Assembly: GCF_900188175.1 (NCBI RefSeq)
Contig: NZ_FZOQ01000006.1
Location: forward strand, 124,001 to 188,000
Source of the DNA: Pontibacter ummariensis
GTDB lineage: Bacteria > Bacteroidota > Bacteroidia > Cytophagales > Hymenobacteraceae
Direction of reading: 5' to 3'
DNA: 64,000 nt
Under the pieces are notes generated by a model. It saw nothing but the letters and a program-made list of their open reading frames with translations. It had not been told where the DNA came from and ran no database searches. Shown piece by piece: positions 50,718-58,749 of this stretch. The first letter of the stretch is position 1. The number at the start of each line of letters is the position of its first letter. The translations under genes and the position numbers were made by a program.

Positions 50718-52007
50718 ATGAAAGAGGACTTCCTGCACTACATCTGGCAACACCAGTATTTTGCTAAAGCGGGCTTGGCAACAGCTGACGATGAAATGCT
50801 ACAAGTGCTGCGGGTAGGCTACTATAATACAGATGCCGGACCCGATTTTAGGGAAGCCATTCTTCGTGTAGGAGAGGTAGAGTGGTCAGGAAGCGTGGAG
50901 ATCCACGTAAGGGCTTCGGAATGGTACCGCCATCAGCACCAGCAGGACCCCAGGTATGACCAGGTCGTGCTGCATGTGGTGTGGGAGGCGGATAAGCCCG
51001 TGCAACGGACAGACGGGACTTTAGTACCTGTACTGGAGTTGAAAGAACGGGTAGACCTGCAACTGCTAAAAACCTATGAGCGGCTGCAACAGGCAAAAAA
51101 TGCTATTCCCTGTGCCGCTTTCTGGCCGGATGTGCCCGAGATCACCAAAACACTGATGCTGGAACGCGCCTTGGTAGAGCGGCTGGAGACCAAGGGGGAA
51201 GAGGTGCTAAAGACCTTTCAGCGCTATGAACATGATTGGGAACAAACGGCCTACCACACCTTGCTGCGCGGCTTTGGCTTTAAAATCAATCAACAGGCCT
51301 TCGGGGAACTGGCAAATGCCTTGCCACTGTCTGTTGTGCGAAGGCACCAGGCTTCCCTTTTGCAACTGGAGGCACTGCTGTTGGGGCAGGCAGGCTTTTT
51401 GGAGGAAGCCCCGGATGAGTATGCACGGCAGTTACAAAAAGAGTATCTTTTCCTGAGCCATAAGTACCAGCTGCAAACCCGGAAGATGGAGCGGTATCAG
51501 TGGAACTTTCTGCGGTTGCGCCCAGCCAATTTCCCCACGGTGCGGCTAGCACAGGTTGCTGCTGTGCTATACCAGCAACAGGGTTTTTTCTCCATGTTAC
51601 TGGAAGCAAAAACGGTGAAGGCATATGAGGCTTTCTTCCAGGCGCAGGCCTCACCATACTGGCAGCAACACTACCTGTTGGGCAAAGAGAAAAAGGCCTT
51701 GCTCCAGCGGATGGGCAAGGGGAGCGCGCACAACCTCATTATCAATGTTACCGTGCCCCTACTCACGGCCTATGCCGCTTATACCGATAACAGGCAGCAT
51801 CTGGAAAAGGCCGTTAACTTGTTAGAGCAGCTGAAGGAGGAAAGCAACAAAATAACCCGCTTGTATGAGGAGCTGGGCTGGCAAGCCAAGTCAGCCGCAG
51901 ATAACCAGGCGGCCCTGGGGCTATACAAGAACTATTGCCAGCCAGTAAACTGCATGCGCTGCGCCATAGGGAACAAGGTGATGAAACAGAACAGCTTCAC
52001 GGCATGA
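50718..52007 (+). CDS. DUF2851 family protein
   Basis: A 429-residue soluble protein belonging by overall character to DUF2851, a family found in Bacteroidota. It begins KEDFLHYIWQHQYFAKAGL, followed by VLRVGYYNTDAGPDFREAIL, VEWSGSVEIHVRASEWYRH and YDQVVLHVVWEADKPV. The first part has the look of a restriction-endonuclease-like fold (a GPDF...EIH pattern: Asp, then Glu-x-His), though that is inference. The C-terminal half is helical and ends in a Cys-rich tail (QPVNCMRCAIG). Its last codon overlaps the start of the next gene (ATGA). Function unknown. Confidence 0.85.
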   Translation: MKEDFLHYIWQHQYFAKAGLATADDEMLQVLRVGYYNTDAGPDFREAILRVGEVEWSGSVEIHVRASEWYRHQHQQDPRYDQVVLHVVWEADKPVQRTDGTLVPVLELKERVDLQLLKTYERLQQAKNAIPCAAFWPDVPEITKTLMLERALVERLETKGEEVLKTFQRYEHDWEQTAYHTLLRGFGFKINQQAFGELANALPLSVVRRHQASLLQLEALLLGQAGFLEEAPDEYARQLQKEYLFLSHKYQLQTRKMERYQWNFLRLRPANFPTVRLAQVAAVLYQQQGFFSMLLEAKTVKAYEAFFQAQASPYWQQHYLLGKEKKALLQRMGKGSAHNLIINVTVPLLTAYAAYTDNRQHLEKAVNLLEQLKEESNKITRLYEELGWQAKSAADNQAALGLYKNYCQPVNCMRCAIGNKVMKQNSFTA

Positions 52008-53290
52008 GTTTACTTTTTTATGGGCTGCACCTGCTGCTTATCGTAGGGCTTGTAAGCTGGATGCAGCGGCAGGATTGGGCAAGCACTCTAAAGCCCTACT
52101 TTTTGCCGGCGCTCGTATTTAAGCTTCTTTGTGGCATTCTGCTCGGACTGCTTTACCGCTATTACTATCATAGTGGAGACACAATTACCTACTATAAGGC
52201 CTCACTCGTACTCACGGATTATGCCCTGCAGAACCCCGGAGCTTATAGTAAACTGTTGCTCTTTAATACCTTTAGCAGCGAGGCGTTTCGGGCAACGGTG
52301 CCTTTTTCGAAGTTCCCTGACTTTTCCAACTCCTTCTACTTTATCAAACTTCTTAGTGCACTGAATCTGCTTACCCGCAGTTCTTATTACTTAAATGCCC
52401 TGTACCTGAGTCTCTTTAGCTTTTGGGGCGCGGCACGTTTAGTCGCCTCGTTGCAAGCCTGTTTTCCTAAAAGAGGGAAGGCAGCGGCTATTGCTTTTCT
52501 CTTTTTCCCATCAGTGGTTTTCTGGAGTTCTGGCTTGTTAAAAGATGCCCTCATGTTTGGGAGCATGTGCTGGCTTATCTTCTTCGCTTTAAAAATTACC
52601 CACGGAAGAAAGGCGCGCGCAGGGCAGCTTATCCTGGCGCCGCTCATGCTTTACGTTTTTGTCAGAATCAAGCTCTTTTATGCGGCAGTGCTGATTCCTT
52701 TGCTCTTGGCCTACATCTTCATTAAGCTTGTGAGCAGGCACACGCGGATGGGAGAGTCCTATGCCGTGCAGGTCGGAAGCTTTTTGTTTGTTCTTGTGTT
52801 GGGAGCACTTGCGGGTAGCCTGCTGGGTGTTTTCTTTAGCCTGGACTTTCTGCTTTCTGAGATGCACCGCAACTACACCAGTATGTTAGAAGTGTCCCGG
52901 CATGGGCCGCACATCGTGCTGGAGCGGATGGGGCCGGGAGTAGAGCAAAGCTTACTTAGCTATCCTGAAGCTGCCCTAAGCGCTGTGTACCGCCCTTTTT
53001 TAGGGGAAGCCTGGGGGGCACTGTATGTGCTGATGGGACTGGAAAACCTCTTACTCCTAGTACTCACGGTACTTTTTTTTGCAGCCGCTTTACGGAAAGG
53101 TTTTCAGCGTCCTCCCTTGCTGCACCTCGTGTTTCTGATCTTTGTGCTGGTGTTAGCGGGCGTTGTCGGCCTGACCACCCCAAACTTCGGTTCCCTGAGC
53201 CGTTACCGAATTGTGTTCCTGCCTTTCCTGGTGTACCTGCTGCTACAAAACGCCTATGCACAGCGGGTGCTGCAAAAGCTGGGGCTATAG
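52004..53290 (+). CDS. Polytopic membrane protein of unknown function
   Basis: A 428-residue protein with about ten to eleven predicted helices, such as SLLFYGLHLLLIVGLVSWM, PALVFKLLCGILLGLLY and LLLVLTVLFFAAAL. A soluble extracytoplasmic segment contains SGDTITYYKASLVLTDYALQ, the kind of Asp-rich loop seen after helix 1 in GT-C or EpsG/Wzy-like membrane enzymes. FPSVVFWSSGLLKDALMF and NFGSLSRYRIVFLPFLVYLL are also reminiscent of that class. Its ATG overlaps the DUF2851 stop codon by one base (ATGA), indicating translational coupling. Function unknown. A membrane glycosyltransferase or polymerase is a guess. Confidence 0.75.
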   Translation: MSLLFYGLHLLLIVGLVSWMQRQDWASTLKPYFLPALVFKLLCGILLGLLYRYYYHSGDTITYYKASLVLTDYALQNPGAYSKLLLFNTFSSEAFRATVPFSKFPDFSNSFYFIKLLSALNLLTRSSYYLNALYLSLFSFWGAARLVASLQACFPKRGKAAAIAFLFFPSVVFWSSGLLKDALMFGSMCWLIFFALKITHGRKARAGQLILAPLMLYVFVRIKLFYAAVLIPLLLAYIFIKLVSRHTRMGESYAVQVGSFLFVLVLGALAGSLLGVFFSLDFLLSEMHRNYTSMLEVSRHGPHIVLERMGPGVEQSLLSYPEAALSAVYRPFLGEAWGALYVLMGLENLLLLVLTVLFFAAALRKGFQRPPLLHLVFLIFVLVLAGVVGLTTPNFGSLSRYRIVFLPFLVYLLLQNAYAQRVLQKLGL

Positions 53291-53296
53291 TCCCTC

Positions 53297-53327
53297 TTTT
53301 AATCTCCCGGGCTTCTTTGTATCTTTG
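53297..53327 (+). promoter_or_regulatory. Promoter of the NeuD-like acyltransferase gene
   Basis: TTTT (53297-53300), a 19-base spacer and TATCTTTG (53320-53327) nearly match the consensus TTTG-N19-TAnnTTTG, 20 bases before the ATG. Confidence 0.6.
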
Positions 53328-53347
53328 CAGCTTATTTAAATGGAGTT

Positions 53348-53983
53348 ATGCAAAATCCTGTGATCATATTAGGTGCCCAAAAGTTGGGTACTGCCGCGTT
53401 AGATATTTTCAACAGCAACAGCGTTATCGTGTACTGCTTTCTGGAAGATAATAAGGAACAGCAGCAGGAGGAAGTGAACAATATTGCCGTAATGGGCGGC
53501 ACCGAAGACAGTGAGTTTCTGAAGCTGATCGGCAAAAAGTGCGATGTGTTTGTGGCGGTCGAGGATGCTGCGGCACGCAAAGGCCTGATCAAACTGCTGA
53601 AGGAGGAGTACAAGGCAGTGCCGGTAAATGCCATTCACCGTTTTAGCGCGGTGTCAGAGTTTGCCTGGCTGGGCCATGGCAACATGGTGGCGGCTGGCGC
53701 TGTGATTAACAACAATGCCAAGGTGGGGAACCATTGCCTGATCCATTCAAATGCCGTGGTGGATACCAAGGCAGAGCTCAGCGATTTTGTGCAAGTGGGG
53801 ACCGGCGCTATTATCAATTCAGAAGTGGTGGTAGAGGAAGGCGCTTTCATTGGTACCGGTGCGGTGATCGTATCCGGCGTGAAGATCGGGAAGAATGCCC
53901 GTGTGGGGGCTGGTTCTGTTGTGGTAGCAGACGTGCCTGCAAAAGCAACGGTGTTCGGCAACCCGGCTGCCCCTGTAAAGTAA
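53348..53983 (+). CDS. NeuD/PglD-like hexapeptide acyltransferase
   Basis: A 211-residue acyltransferase of the sialic-acid O-acetyltransferase NeuD/PglD group. It has an N-terminal Rossmann-like nucleotide-sugar-binding domain (PVIILGAQKLGTAALDIFN; KCDVFVAVEDAAARKGLI) and a C-terminal left-handed beta-helix (GNMVAAGAVINNNAKVGNHC; VVVEEGAFIGTGAVIVSGV; KATVFGNPAAPVK). The catalytic His of this group is likely in the HCLIHSNAVVDTK segment. The acceptor is unknown. It follows the membrane protein gene by 57 bases but has its own promoter. A surface-glycan role is possible. Confidence 0.83.
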   Translation: MQNPVIILGAQKLGTAALDIFNSNSVIVYCFLEDNKEQQQEEVNNIAVMGGTEDSEFLKLIGKKCDVFVAVEDAAARKGLIKLLKEEYKAVPVNAIHRFSAVSEFAWLGHGNMVAAGAVINNNAKVGNHCLIHSNAVVDTKAELSDFVQVGTGAIINSEVVVEEGAFIGTGAVIVSGVKIGKNARVGAGSVVVADVPAKATVFGNPAAPVK

Positions 53984-54154
53984 ACTTTTCAAGCGTTTTC
54001 TGCTGTTACACAGCAGAACTGATAAATGTCATTTTCGGGGAATACGGCTTTGGCTAGTTTTGCCCGGCAAAAAGAGAAAGGGCATCTTGTCCTGTCTTTT
54101 ATTCAGAAAGTAATTATAAATTAAAATTAACACTAAGCGAGAAACTTAGCAGTT

Positions 54155-55123
54155 ATGAACAAACCATACAGCATACTACTCTATTATTGCTATACGCCCA
54201 TAGAGGATCCGGAGGCTTTCCGGGATGAACATCACCTACTTTGCCTGGAGCTGAATTTGCTCGGCCGCATCATTGTCTCTGCTGAAGGGATCAACGGTAC
54301 CGTGTCCGGCCTGAAAGAGGACTGTGACAAGTACATGGCATGGATGAAGGCAGACCCACGCTTTACCAAGACCGATTTTAAAGTAGATTATTCAGACAAG
54401 CACGCCTTTACAAAACTGCATGTGCGTTATAAGCCAGAGATTGTACACTCAGGCCTTACCCACATTGACCCGAACAAGCGGACAGGCGTGCACCTTTCAC
54501 CCGCTGAGTTTAAGGATATGAAAGACAAGGAGGACGTGGTGGTACTGGACGTGCGTTCCGATTACGAGCACAGTGTAGGGCGCTTTAAAAACGCGGTGAC
54601 GCTGGATATCGAGAACTTCCGTGAGTTTCCGGAGAAGGTGAACGAGCTGAAGGAGAAGTACAAGGACAAGAAAGTACTGACCTACTGCACAGGCGGCATC
54701 AAGTGCGAGAAGGCGAGCGCCTTTTTGCTGGAGCAGGGCTTTGAGAATGTGTACCAGTTGCACGGGGGTATCATCAAATATGGCATGGAGGCCGGCGGAG
54801 AGGACTTTGAGGGCAAGTGCTATGTATTTGATAACCGGGTAGCGGTGGATGTGAACCGCGTAAACCCAAAGGTGGTATCCAGGTGCTACGTGTGCAACAC
54901 AGAGAGTGACCGCATGGTAAACTGTGCTAACCCGGTTTGTAACCGCCACGTGCCAATCTGTGAGAACTGTGGGCATGAAATGGAGGGTGCTTGCTCTGCC
55001 GAGTGCAAAGAGCACCCGGAGAAACGCCCTTACGATGGAACCGGTTACTACCAGAAAGAAATGAACGGTTATAATCCTTTAAAAGGCTTCAACCGCAAAA
55101 AGAAAACTGACGTACAGATATAA
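54155..55123 (+). CDS. trhO: tRNA uridine(34) hydroxylase TrhO (rhodanese-related)
   Basis: Catalyses oxygen-dependent hydroxylation of U34 in certain tRNAs, the step before 5-methoxyuridine. The 322 residues have a UPF0176 N-terminal domain (GRIIVSAEGINGTVSG; HAFTKLHVRYKPEIVHSGL), a rhodanese domain with the active-site Cys in VLTYCTGGIKCEKASAFLLE near residue 180 and ADFxxMKD-type ends, and a C-terminal Cys-rich domain (SRCYVCNTESDRMVNC; CNRHVPICENCGHEM; CSAEC) that may bind zinc. That Cys-rich tail is common in the family. It is convergent with the class IV aminotransferase gene. Confidence 0.9.
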   Translation: MNKPYSILLYYCYTPIEDPEAFRDEHHLLCLELNLLGRIIVSAEGINGTVSGLKEDCDKYMAWMKADPRFTKTDFKVDYSDKHAFTKLHVRYKPEIVHSGLTHIDPNKRTGVHLSPAEFKDMKDKEDVVVLDVRSDYEHSVGRFKNAVTLDIENFREFPEKVNELKEKYKDKKVLTYCTGGIKCEKASAFLLEQGFENVYQLHGGIIKYGMEAGGEDFEGKCYVFDNRVAVDVNRVNPKVVSRCYVCNTESDRMVNCANPVCNRHVPICENCGHEMEGACSAECKEHPEKRPYDGTGYYQKEMNGYNPLKGFNRKKKTDVQI

Positions 55124-55141
55124 GTATTCTCTAAAGCTCAG

Positions 55142-55179
55142 GAAAAGCGTGTGCCCTCAGGCCACGCTTTTCTTTTTTT
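55142..55179. terminator. Bidirectional terminator between trhO and the aminotransferase gene
   Basis: GAAAAGCGTG (55142-55151) and CACGCTTTTC (55163-55172) are perfect 10-bp arms with a T run after them, between the convergent genes. Confidence 0.85.
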
Positions 55180-56032
55180 AGGCTGTTCGGGATACCTGCT
55201 GCTCTTCCTGTGCGATCAATCGGTCCAGCAAGTCAAGTGTAACTGTGCCTGACTTTCCGTCGCCGATTGCCCTGCCGTTTACCTGTACGATTGGCAGTAT
55301 TCTCTTGGTGGTACTGGTCAGGAAAGCTTCTTTTGCCTGGTAAATGTCCTCCAGTGTCACCGGCCCTTCTACTACCGGGTACTGCTGCGAAGCGAGCTCC
55401 AGGGTTCTCTTTCGGGTAATGCCCAGGAGCACGTCCTTTGCCGGCGTTACAACAGTATTGTCCTGCTTTACGATAAAGAAGTTGCAGCGGGGGAACTCCG
55501 TCACTGTTCCCTGCTGATGATACAATACATCATCCGCCCCTTGCGCTTTTATCTCCTTTTGTAGCCGGATTCCTACCGTGTAGTTGATCGTTTTGGCTAC
55601 CGGTATTTCGCGCACGTACTCGTGCGTGATGATCTTGATGCCTTCTTCTACCGTTGCTCGGTTAGGTAAACTAAATCCTTGTTGCATCATGATCAGGTTT
55701 GGCGCAGCGAGGTCGTAGCCATTGGGGGAGTAACCACCTGTCAGGATCATTTTAACCCCGGATAGGGGGAGCTGGTTTAGTTGAATCAACTGCGCAATTA
55801 CCTCCTTCAGCTTCTTTTCTGAAAGCGGAACGGCCATGTCCATCAACCTGGCTGATTCGTAAAAGCGTTGCAGGTAATCGTCCAGAAACACGGGCTTCCC
55901 ATCCTGCACTTTAAAGAAGTCGAACACCCCATAGCCTCGCTGTACAGATAGGTCGCTCACGTGCAGGTAAGCATCTTGTAGCGGCTGAATTTTACCGTGA
56001 ATATAGGCGTGGAGCTTAGAGCTCGAGGGCAT
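55178..56032 (-). CDS. Class IV (branched-chain/D-amino acid type) aminotransferase
   Basis: A 284-residue fold-type IV PLP enzyme. Markers: SVQRGYGVFDFFKV near residue 30, the PLP lysine in VAKTINYTVGI near 152, the acidic PLP contact in GTVTEFPRCNFFIV near 180, and GITRKRTLELA near 207. The EAFLTSTTKRILPIVQV block follows. Candidates are D-alanine aminotransferase, branched-chain aminotransferase or aminodeoxychorismate lyase; the sequence does not settle which. Its start overlaps the end of the P1 peptidase gene by 17 bases. The pair is thus one transcriptional unit, suggesting a role in amino acid or peptide catabolism. Confidence 0.85.
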   Translation of the reverse strand: MPSSSKLHAYIHGKIQPLQDAYLHVSDLSVQRGYGVFDFFKVQDGKPVFLDDYLQRFYESARLMDMAVPLSEKKLKEVIAQLIQLNQLPLSGVKMILTGGYSPNGYDLAAPNLIMMQQGFSLPNRATVEEGIKIITHEYVREIPVAKTINYTVGIRLQKEIKAQGADDVLYHQQGTVTEFPRCNFFIVKQDNTVVTPAKDVLLGITRKRTLELASQQYPVVEGPVTLEDIYQAKEAFLTSTTKRILPIVQVNGRAIGDGKSGTVTLDLLDRLIAQEEQQVSRTA

Positions 56033-57152
56033 GGTGTTTCTTTAAGATTTTGACAACTTTTTCAATAGGAAGAGCCTCTACCACTTGCTGTTCTCTGCCT
56101 TGCATGGTTTCGGCTTTAAAAAGAGAATTGACAATAGCTTCTTCTGTGGCCTCTATCGTAGCCATAAACAGCGGAGACATCTCGTCGTTGCGTAGCAAGG
56201 TTACTGTTTCGGTCTTTGCCGGAGAATTGTAAGGAATACGCAGTGCGGCGTTGGAGGAGAAGGCGATCACATAATCCCCACTGCCGTTGGAGGCAATGCC
56301 ACCTGTCTTGGCCAGTCCCATCATGGCGCGTTTGGCCATGCGCTCCAGATTGCGGGCATCTACAGGGGCATCGGTAGCCACTACAATCATACAGGAGCCG
56401 TCAGCGCTGTCTTTGATCTTTTGGCTGAAGTAATACTGCCCCAATTCTTCTCCGATTGGTACACCGTCTAGCTGCAGCACGCCCCCGAAATTCGTTTGCA
56501 CCAGCACGCCCACGGTATAGCCACCCATGTTCTGTGGCAAAGCACGGGAGGCAGTGCCAATGCCGCCCTTAAAGCCAAAGCATACCGTTCCTGTGCCAGC
56601 ACCAACGTTCCCTTCTGCTACAGCACCGGTCTTGGCTTGCTGTATGGCTGAGGCCACATGCGCTTCCGTTACATGCCTGCCCCGGATATCGTTCAGGTAG
56701 CCATCGTTTGTTTCGCCAACCACCGCATTTACGGATCGCACTTCTTCGTTTCCGGGCTGTTGCAACACGTAATCTACCACTGCATTCAGGCCGGTTCCTA
56801 CGCTTAGCGTATTGGTCAGAAGAATAGGCGTTTCGAGGTTACCCAATTCCTGTACCTGTGTGGTGCCGGCCAGCTTACCGAAGCCATTCCCTACGTACAC
56901 GGCCGCTGGTACTTTTTCCTGGAACACGTTTCCCTCGTGGGGAATAATAGCGGTAACGCCGGTTCGGACTTGTTCGCCCTGTACAAGCGTTGTGTGGCCT
57001 ACTTTTACGCCTGGCACGTCTGTAATCGCATTGTGCTTGCCAGTGGGCAGCACACCTATTTTAACACCATAGTCCCGTGCCCGTTTTCGTTCCTGGCTCC
57101 AGGCATTAGAGGAGATACTTAGCATGAATAGACATAGTAAAAGTAGCCGCAT
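56016..57152 (-). CDS. P1 family peptidase (DmpA/L-aminopeptidase type)
   Basis: An N-terminal-nucleophile aminopeptidase relative. The 378 residues start with a signal peptide (RLLLLCLFMLSISSNAWSQ), so it is probably periplasmic. The predicted self-cleavage site is Gly-Ser in ASNGSGDYVIAF near residue 291. Family blocks are VGHTTLVQGEQVRTGVTAI, GNVGAGTGTVCFGFKGGIGT and VVATDAPVDARNLERMA. Cleavage would give the two chains of the mature enzyme, with Ser as the nucleophile. The substrate range includes dipeptides and amides. The last codons overlap the class IV aminotransferase start; the two are likely co-translated. Confidence 0.9.
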   Translation of the reverse strand: MRLLLLCLFMLSISSNAWSQERKRARDYGVKIGVLPTGKHNAITDVPGVKVGHTTLVQGEQVRTGVTAIIPHEGNVFQEKVPAAVYVGNGFGKLAGTTQVQELGNLETPILLTNTLSVGTGLNAVVDYVLQQPGNEEVRSVNAVVGETNDGYLNDIRGRHVTEAHVASAIQQAKTGAVAEGNVGAGTGTVCFGFKGGIGTASRALPQNMGGYTVGVLVQTNFGGVLQLDGVPIGEELGQYYFSQKIKDSADGSCMIVVATDAPVDARNLERMAKRAMMGLAKTGGIASNGSGDYVIAFSSNAALRIPYNSPAKTETVTLLRNDEMSPLFMATIEATEEAIVNSLFKAETMQGREQQVVEALPIEKVVKILKKHHALEL

Positions 57153-57305
57153 AAATTTTTGTTTTGCCCGTAGTAAAAGTAACAGAAAATCCGGTTTAGC
57201 TAAAACGATCTGAAATTTAGGTGCATACCAGCAACGTCAAGCCTTGCTCTTTATCGCAGGAAAAGAAAACTTAACCCTGTCTGCCATGGTACACTATAAC
57301 CTTAA

Positions 57306-57313
57306 TACTTTTG
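57306..57313 (+). promoter_or_regulatory. Probable -7 promoter box for the nucleoside phosphorylase gene
   Basis: TACTTTTG matches TAnnTTTG exactly, about 97 bases before the ATG. A -33 TTTG is not clear. Confidence 0.4.
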
Positions 57314-57409
57314 CTGGCCCGTAGTGGCAGTACTTCATTGCCCGGACGGCTTTACCAGGTCGGTTAGCAGAAACAGCTGATCGTTATTATTAACCTAAAA
57401 GAGCAGAAC

Positions 57410-58264
57410 ATGGCCATAGCTGAATCAGAGTTAATCATTAATCCCAACGGTACCGTGTACCATCTTAACCTGCTACCCGAGCACATTTCCGATACCATCA
57501 TTACAGTGGGGGACCCGGAGCGGGTGGCGAAGGTAAGCAAGTATTTCGATGAGCTGGAGGTAGAGGTAGTGAAGCGTGAGTTTGTGACACATACCGGCTA
57601 CTACAAAGGCAAGCGCCTAACCGTGATTTCGACGGGTATGGGAACAGACAATATTGATGTTTTGATGAACGAGCTGGATGCGCTGGTAAACATTGATTTT
57701 CAGAGCAGAGAGGTAAACGAGGAGCCGATCAGGCTAAAGATTATCAGAATAGGTACCTCTGGCTCCCTGCAGGAGAGCGTGCCACTGGGAAGCCACCTGG
57801 CCTCGCATCGGGCTATCGGCCTGGACTCGCTAATGGCCTTTTATCCCTTGCAGCAGACAGCTGAGGAACAGCAGATAACAGAGGCTTTGCAGCAAGCCTT
57901 AGGCTTAGGGTTTAAACCTTACTGTGTACCTGGTTCAGAGAGCCTGCTCAAAAAAGTAGCGCACGACATGATTCCGGGGAACACGCTTACCTGCCCCGGC
58001 TTTTATGCCCCACAGGGGCGCGTGCTGCGTGCCGGCCTGCAAAATCCCACCATCCTCGACACCTACCACAATTTCCGCTTTAACGATTTTAAGCTGACTA
58101 ATTTCGAGATGGAGACGGCAGGTTATTACAGCATGGGCCGTTTACTGGGGCACGAGATGTTATCGCTTAACGCTATCGTTGCCAACCGCATCACGCAGAA
58201 GTTCGCCGACAACGCCGAGGAGGTGATCGACAGCTTGATCGTGAAGGTACTGGAAAGAGTGTAG
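57410..58264 (+). CDS. Nucleoside phosphorylase (uridine/purine phosphorylase family)
   Basis: A 284-residue enzyme that splits nucleosides with phosphate in salvage. Marks of the PNP/UDP family are DTIITVGDPERVAKVSKYF at residues about 27-45, STGMGTDNIDVLMNELDAL near 83, IRIGTSGSLQESVPLG near 120 (conserved phosphate-binding Arg and Thr) and FEMETAGYYSMGRLLG near 228 (ribose-binding Glu-Met-Glu). Substrate, uridine or a purine nucleoside, cannot be fixed by eye. It is monocistronic and followed by a very strong terminator. It complements cdd at 29.8 kb in pyrimidine salvage if it is a uridine phosphorylase. Confidence 0.92.
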   Translation: MAIAESELIINPNGTVYHLNLLPEHISDTIITVGDPERVAKVSKYFDELEVEVVKREFVTHTGYYKGKRLTVISTGMGTDNIDVLMNELDALVNIDFQSREVNEEPIRLKIIRIGTSGSLQESVPLGSHLASHRAIGLDSLMAFYPLQQTAEEQQITEALQQALGLGFKPYCVPGSESLLKKVAHDMIPGNTLTCPGFYAPQGRVLRAGLQNPTILDTYHNFRFNDFKLTNFEMETAGYYSMGRLLGHEMLSLNAIVANRITQKFADNAEEVIDSLIVKVLERV

Positions 58265-58283
58265 TTGGAGTTAATAAGGTATT

Positions 58284-58327
58284 AAAAACAAGAGGCCCCG
58301 ACTTACGTGTCGGGGCCTCTTGTTTTT
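58284..58327. terminator. Strong terminator between nucleoside phosphorylase and hypothetical gene
   Basis: Perfect 19-bp arms (58284-58302 and 58309-58327; AAAAACAAGAGGCCCCGAC and its complement) around a 6-base loop, flanked by A and T runs. It serves both convergent genes. Confidence 0.92.
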
Positions 58328-58365
58328 TGCTTTAAAGCAAAAAAGTCTCTTTGTGTTTCTTGGTC

Positions 58366-58665
58366 TTAAAAGAACTCTACGCCTAATACCGAAATAATTG
58401 GAATATATCTACCGGCCTTCAGTATCATAAACAGGTCATCTACAGCCCAAACGGTAGTGTCAACTCGTTTTTTCTCCCCTTCAGCAGTCTGGAAGGTAAT
58501 TTCGACTTTTCCACGGTAAGCATTGCCAAGAGAGGTTGCCCTGTTTATATCCCACTGGCGCTTCTGGCGCGCTGCCAGATCAGTGAGAACATCTTCCTGT
58601 GCAAATCTAAAAGAGTGTAGCTGTTCCTTCGCTATCAGTGGAACCGGGTTAGTCATTGTGTTCAT
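58366..58665 (-). CDS. Hypothetical protein, 99 aa
   Basis: A small soluble protein, MNTMTNPVPLIAKEQLHSF at the start and VDDLFMILKAGRYIPIISV near the end. The middle (ATSLGNAYRGKVEITFQTAE, EGEKKRVDTTVWAVD) has beta-strand character around conserved-looking Gly and Trp. I do not recognise a family. Codon use looks normal, and the stop is followed by a terminator shared with the convergent nucleoside phosphorylase gene. The start could also be the Met at residue 4. It lies between that gene and the acyl-CoA reductase gene on the same strand as the latter, 84 bases downstream. Confidence 0.6.
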   Translation of the reverse strand: MNTMTNPVPLIAKEQLHSFRFAQEDVLTDLAARQKRQWDINRATSLGNAYRGKVEITFQTAEGEKKRVDTTVWAVDDLFMILKAGRYIPIISVLGVEFF

Positions 58666-58749
58666 ATATTAGTTTTGCTTGTTTAAGTGATTAAACACTC
58701 AACTAATATACTAAAAGATTACTTAAAAGTTAGTATTGCCGTATTTTTT

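Noticed and set aside
54497..55015. A 172-codon minus-strand open frame inside trhO
   Set aside because: Antisense shadow of a well supported gene; its translation is rich in Val, Leu and His without any domain pattern.
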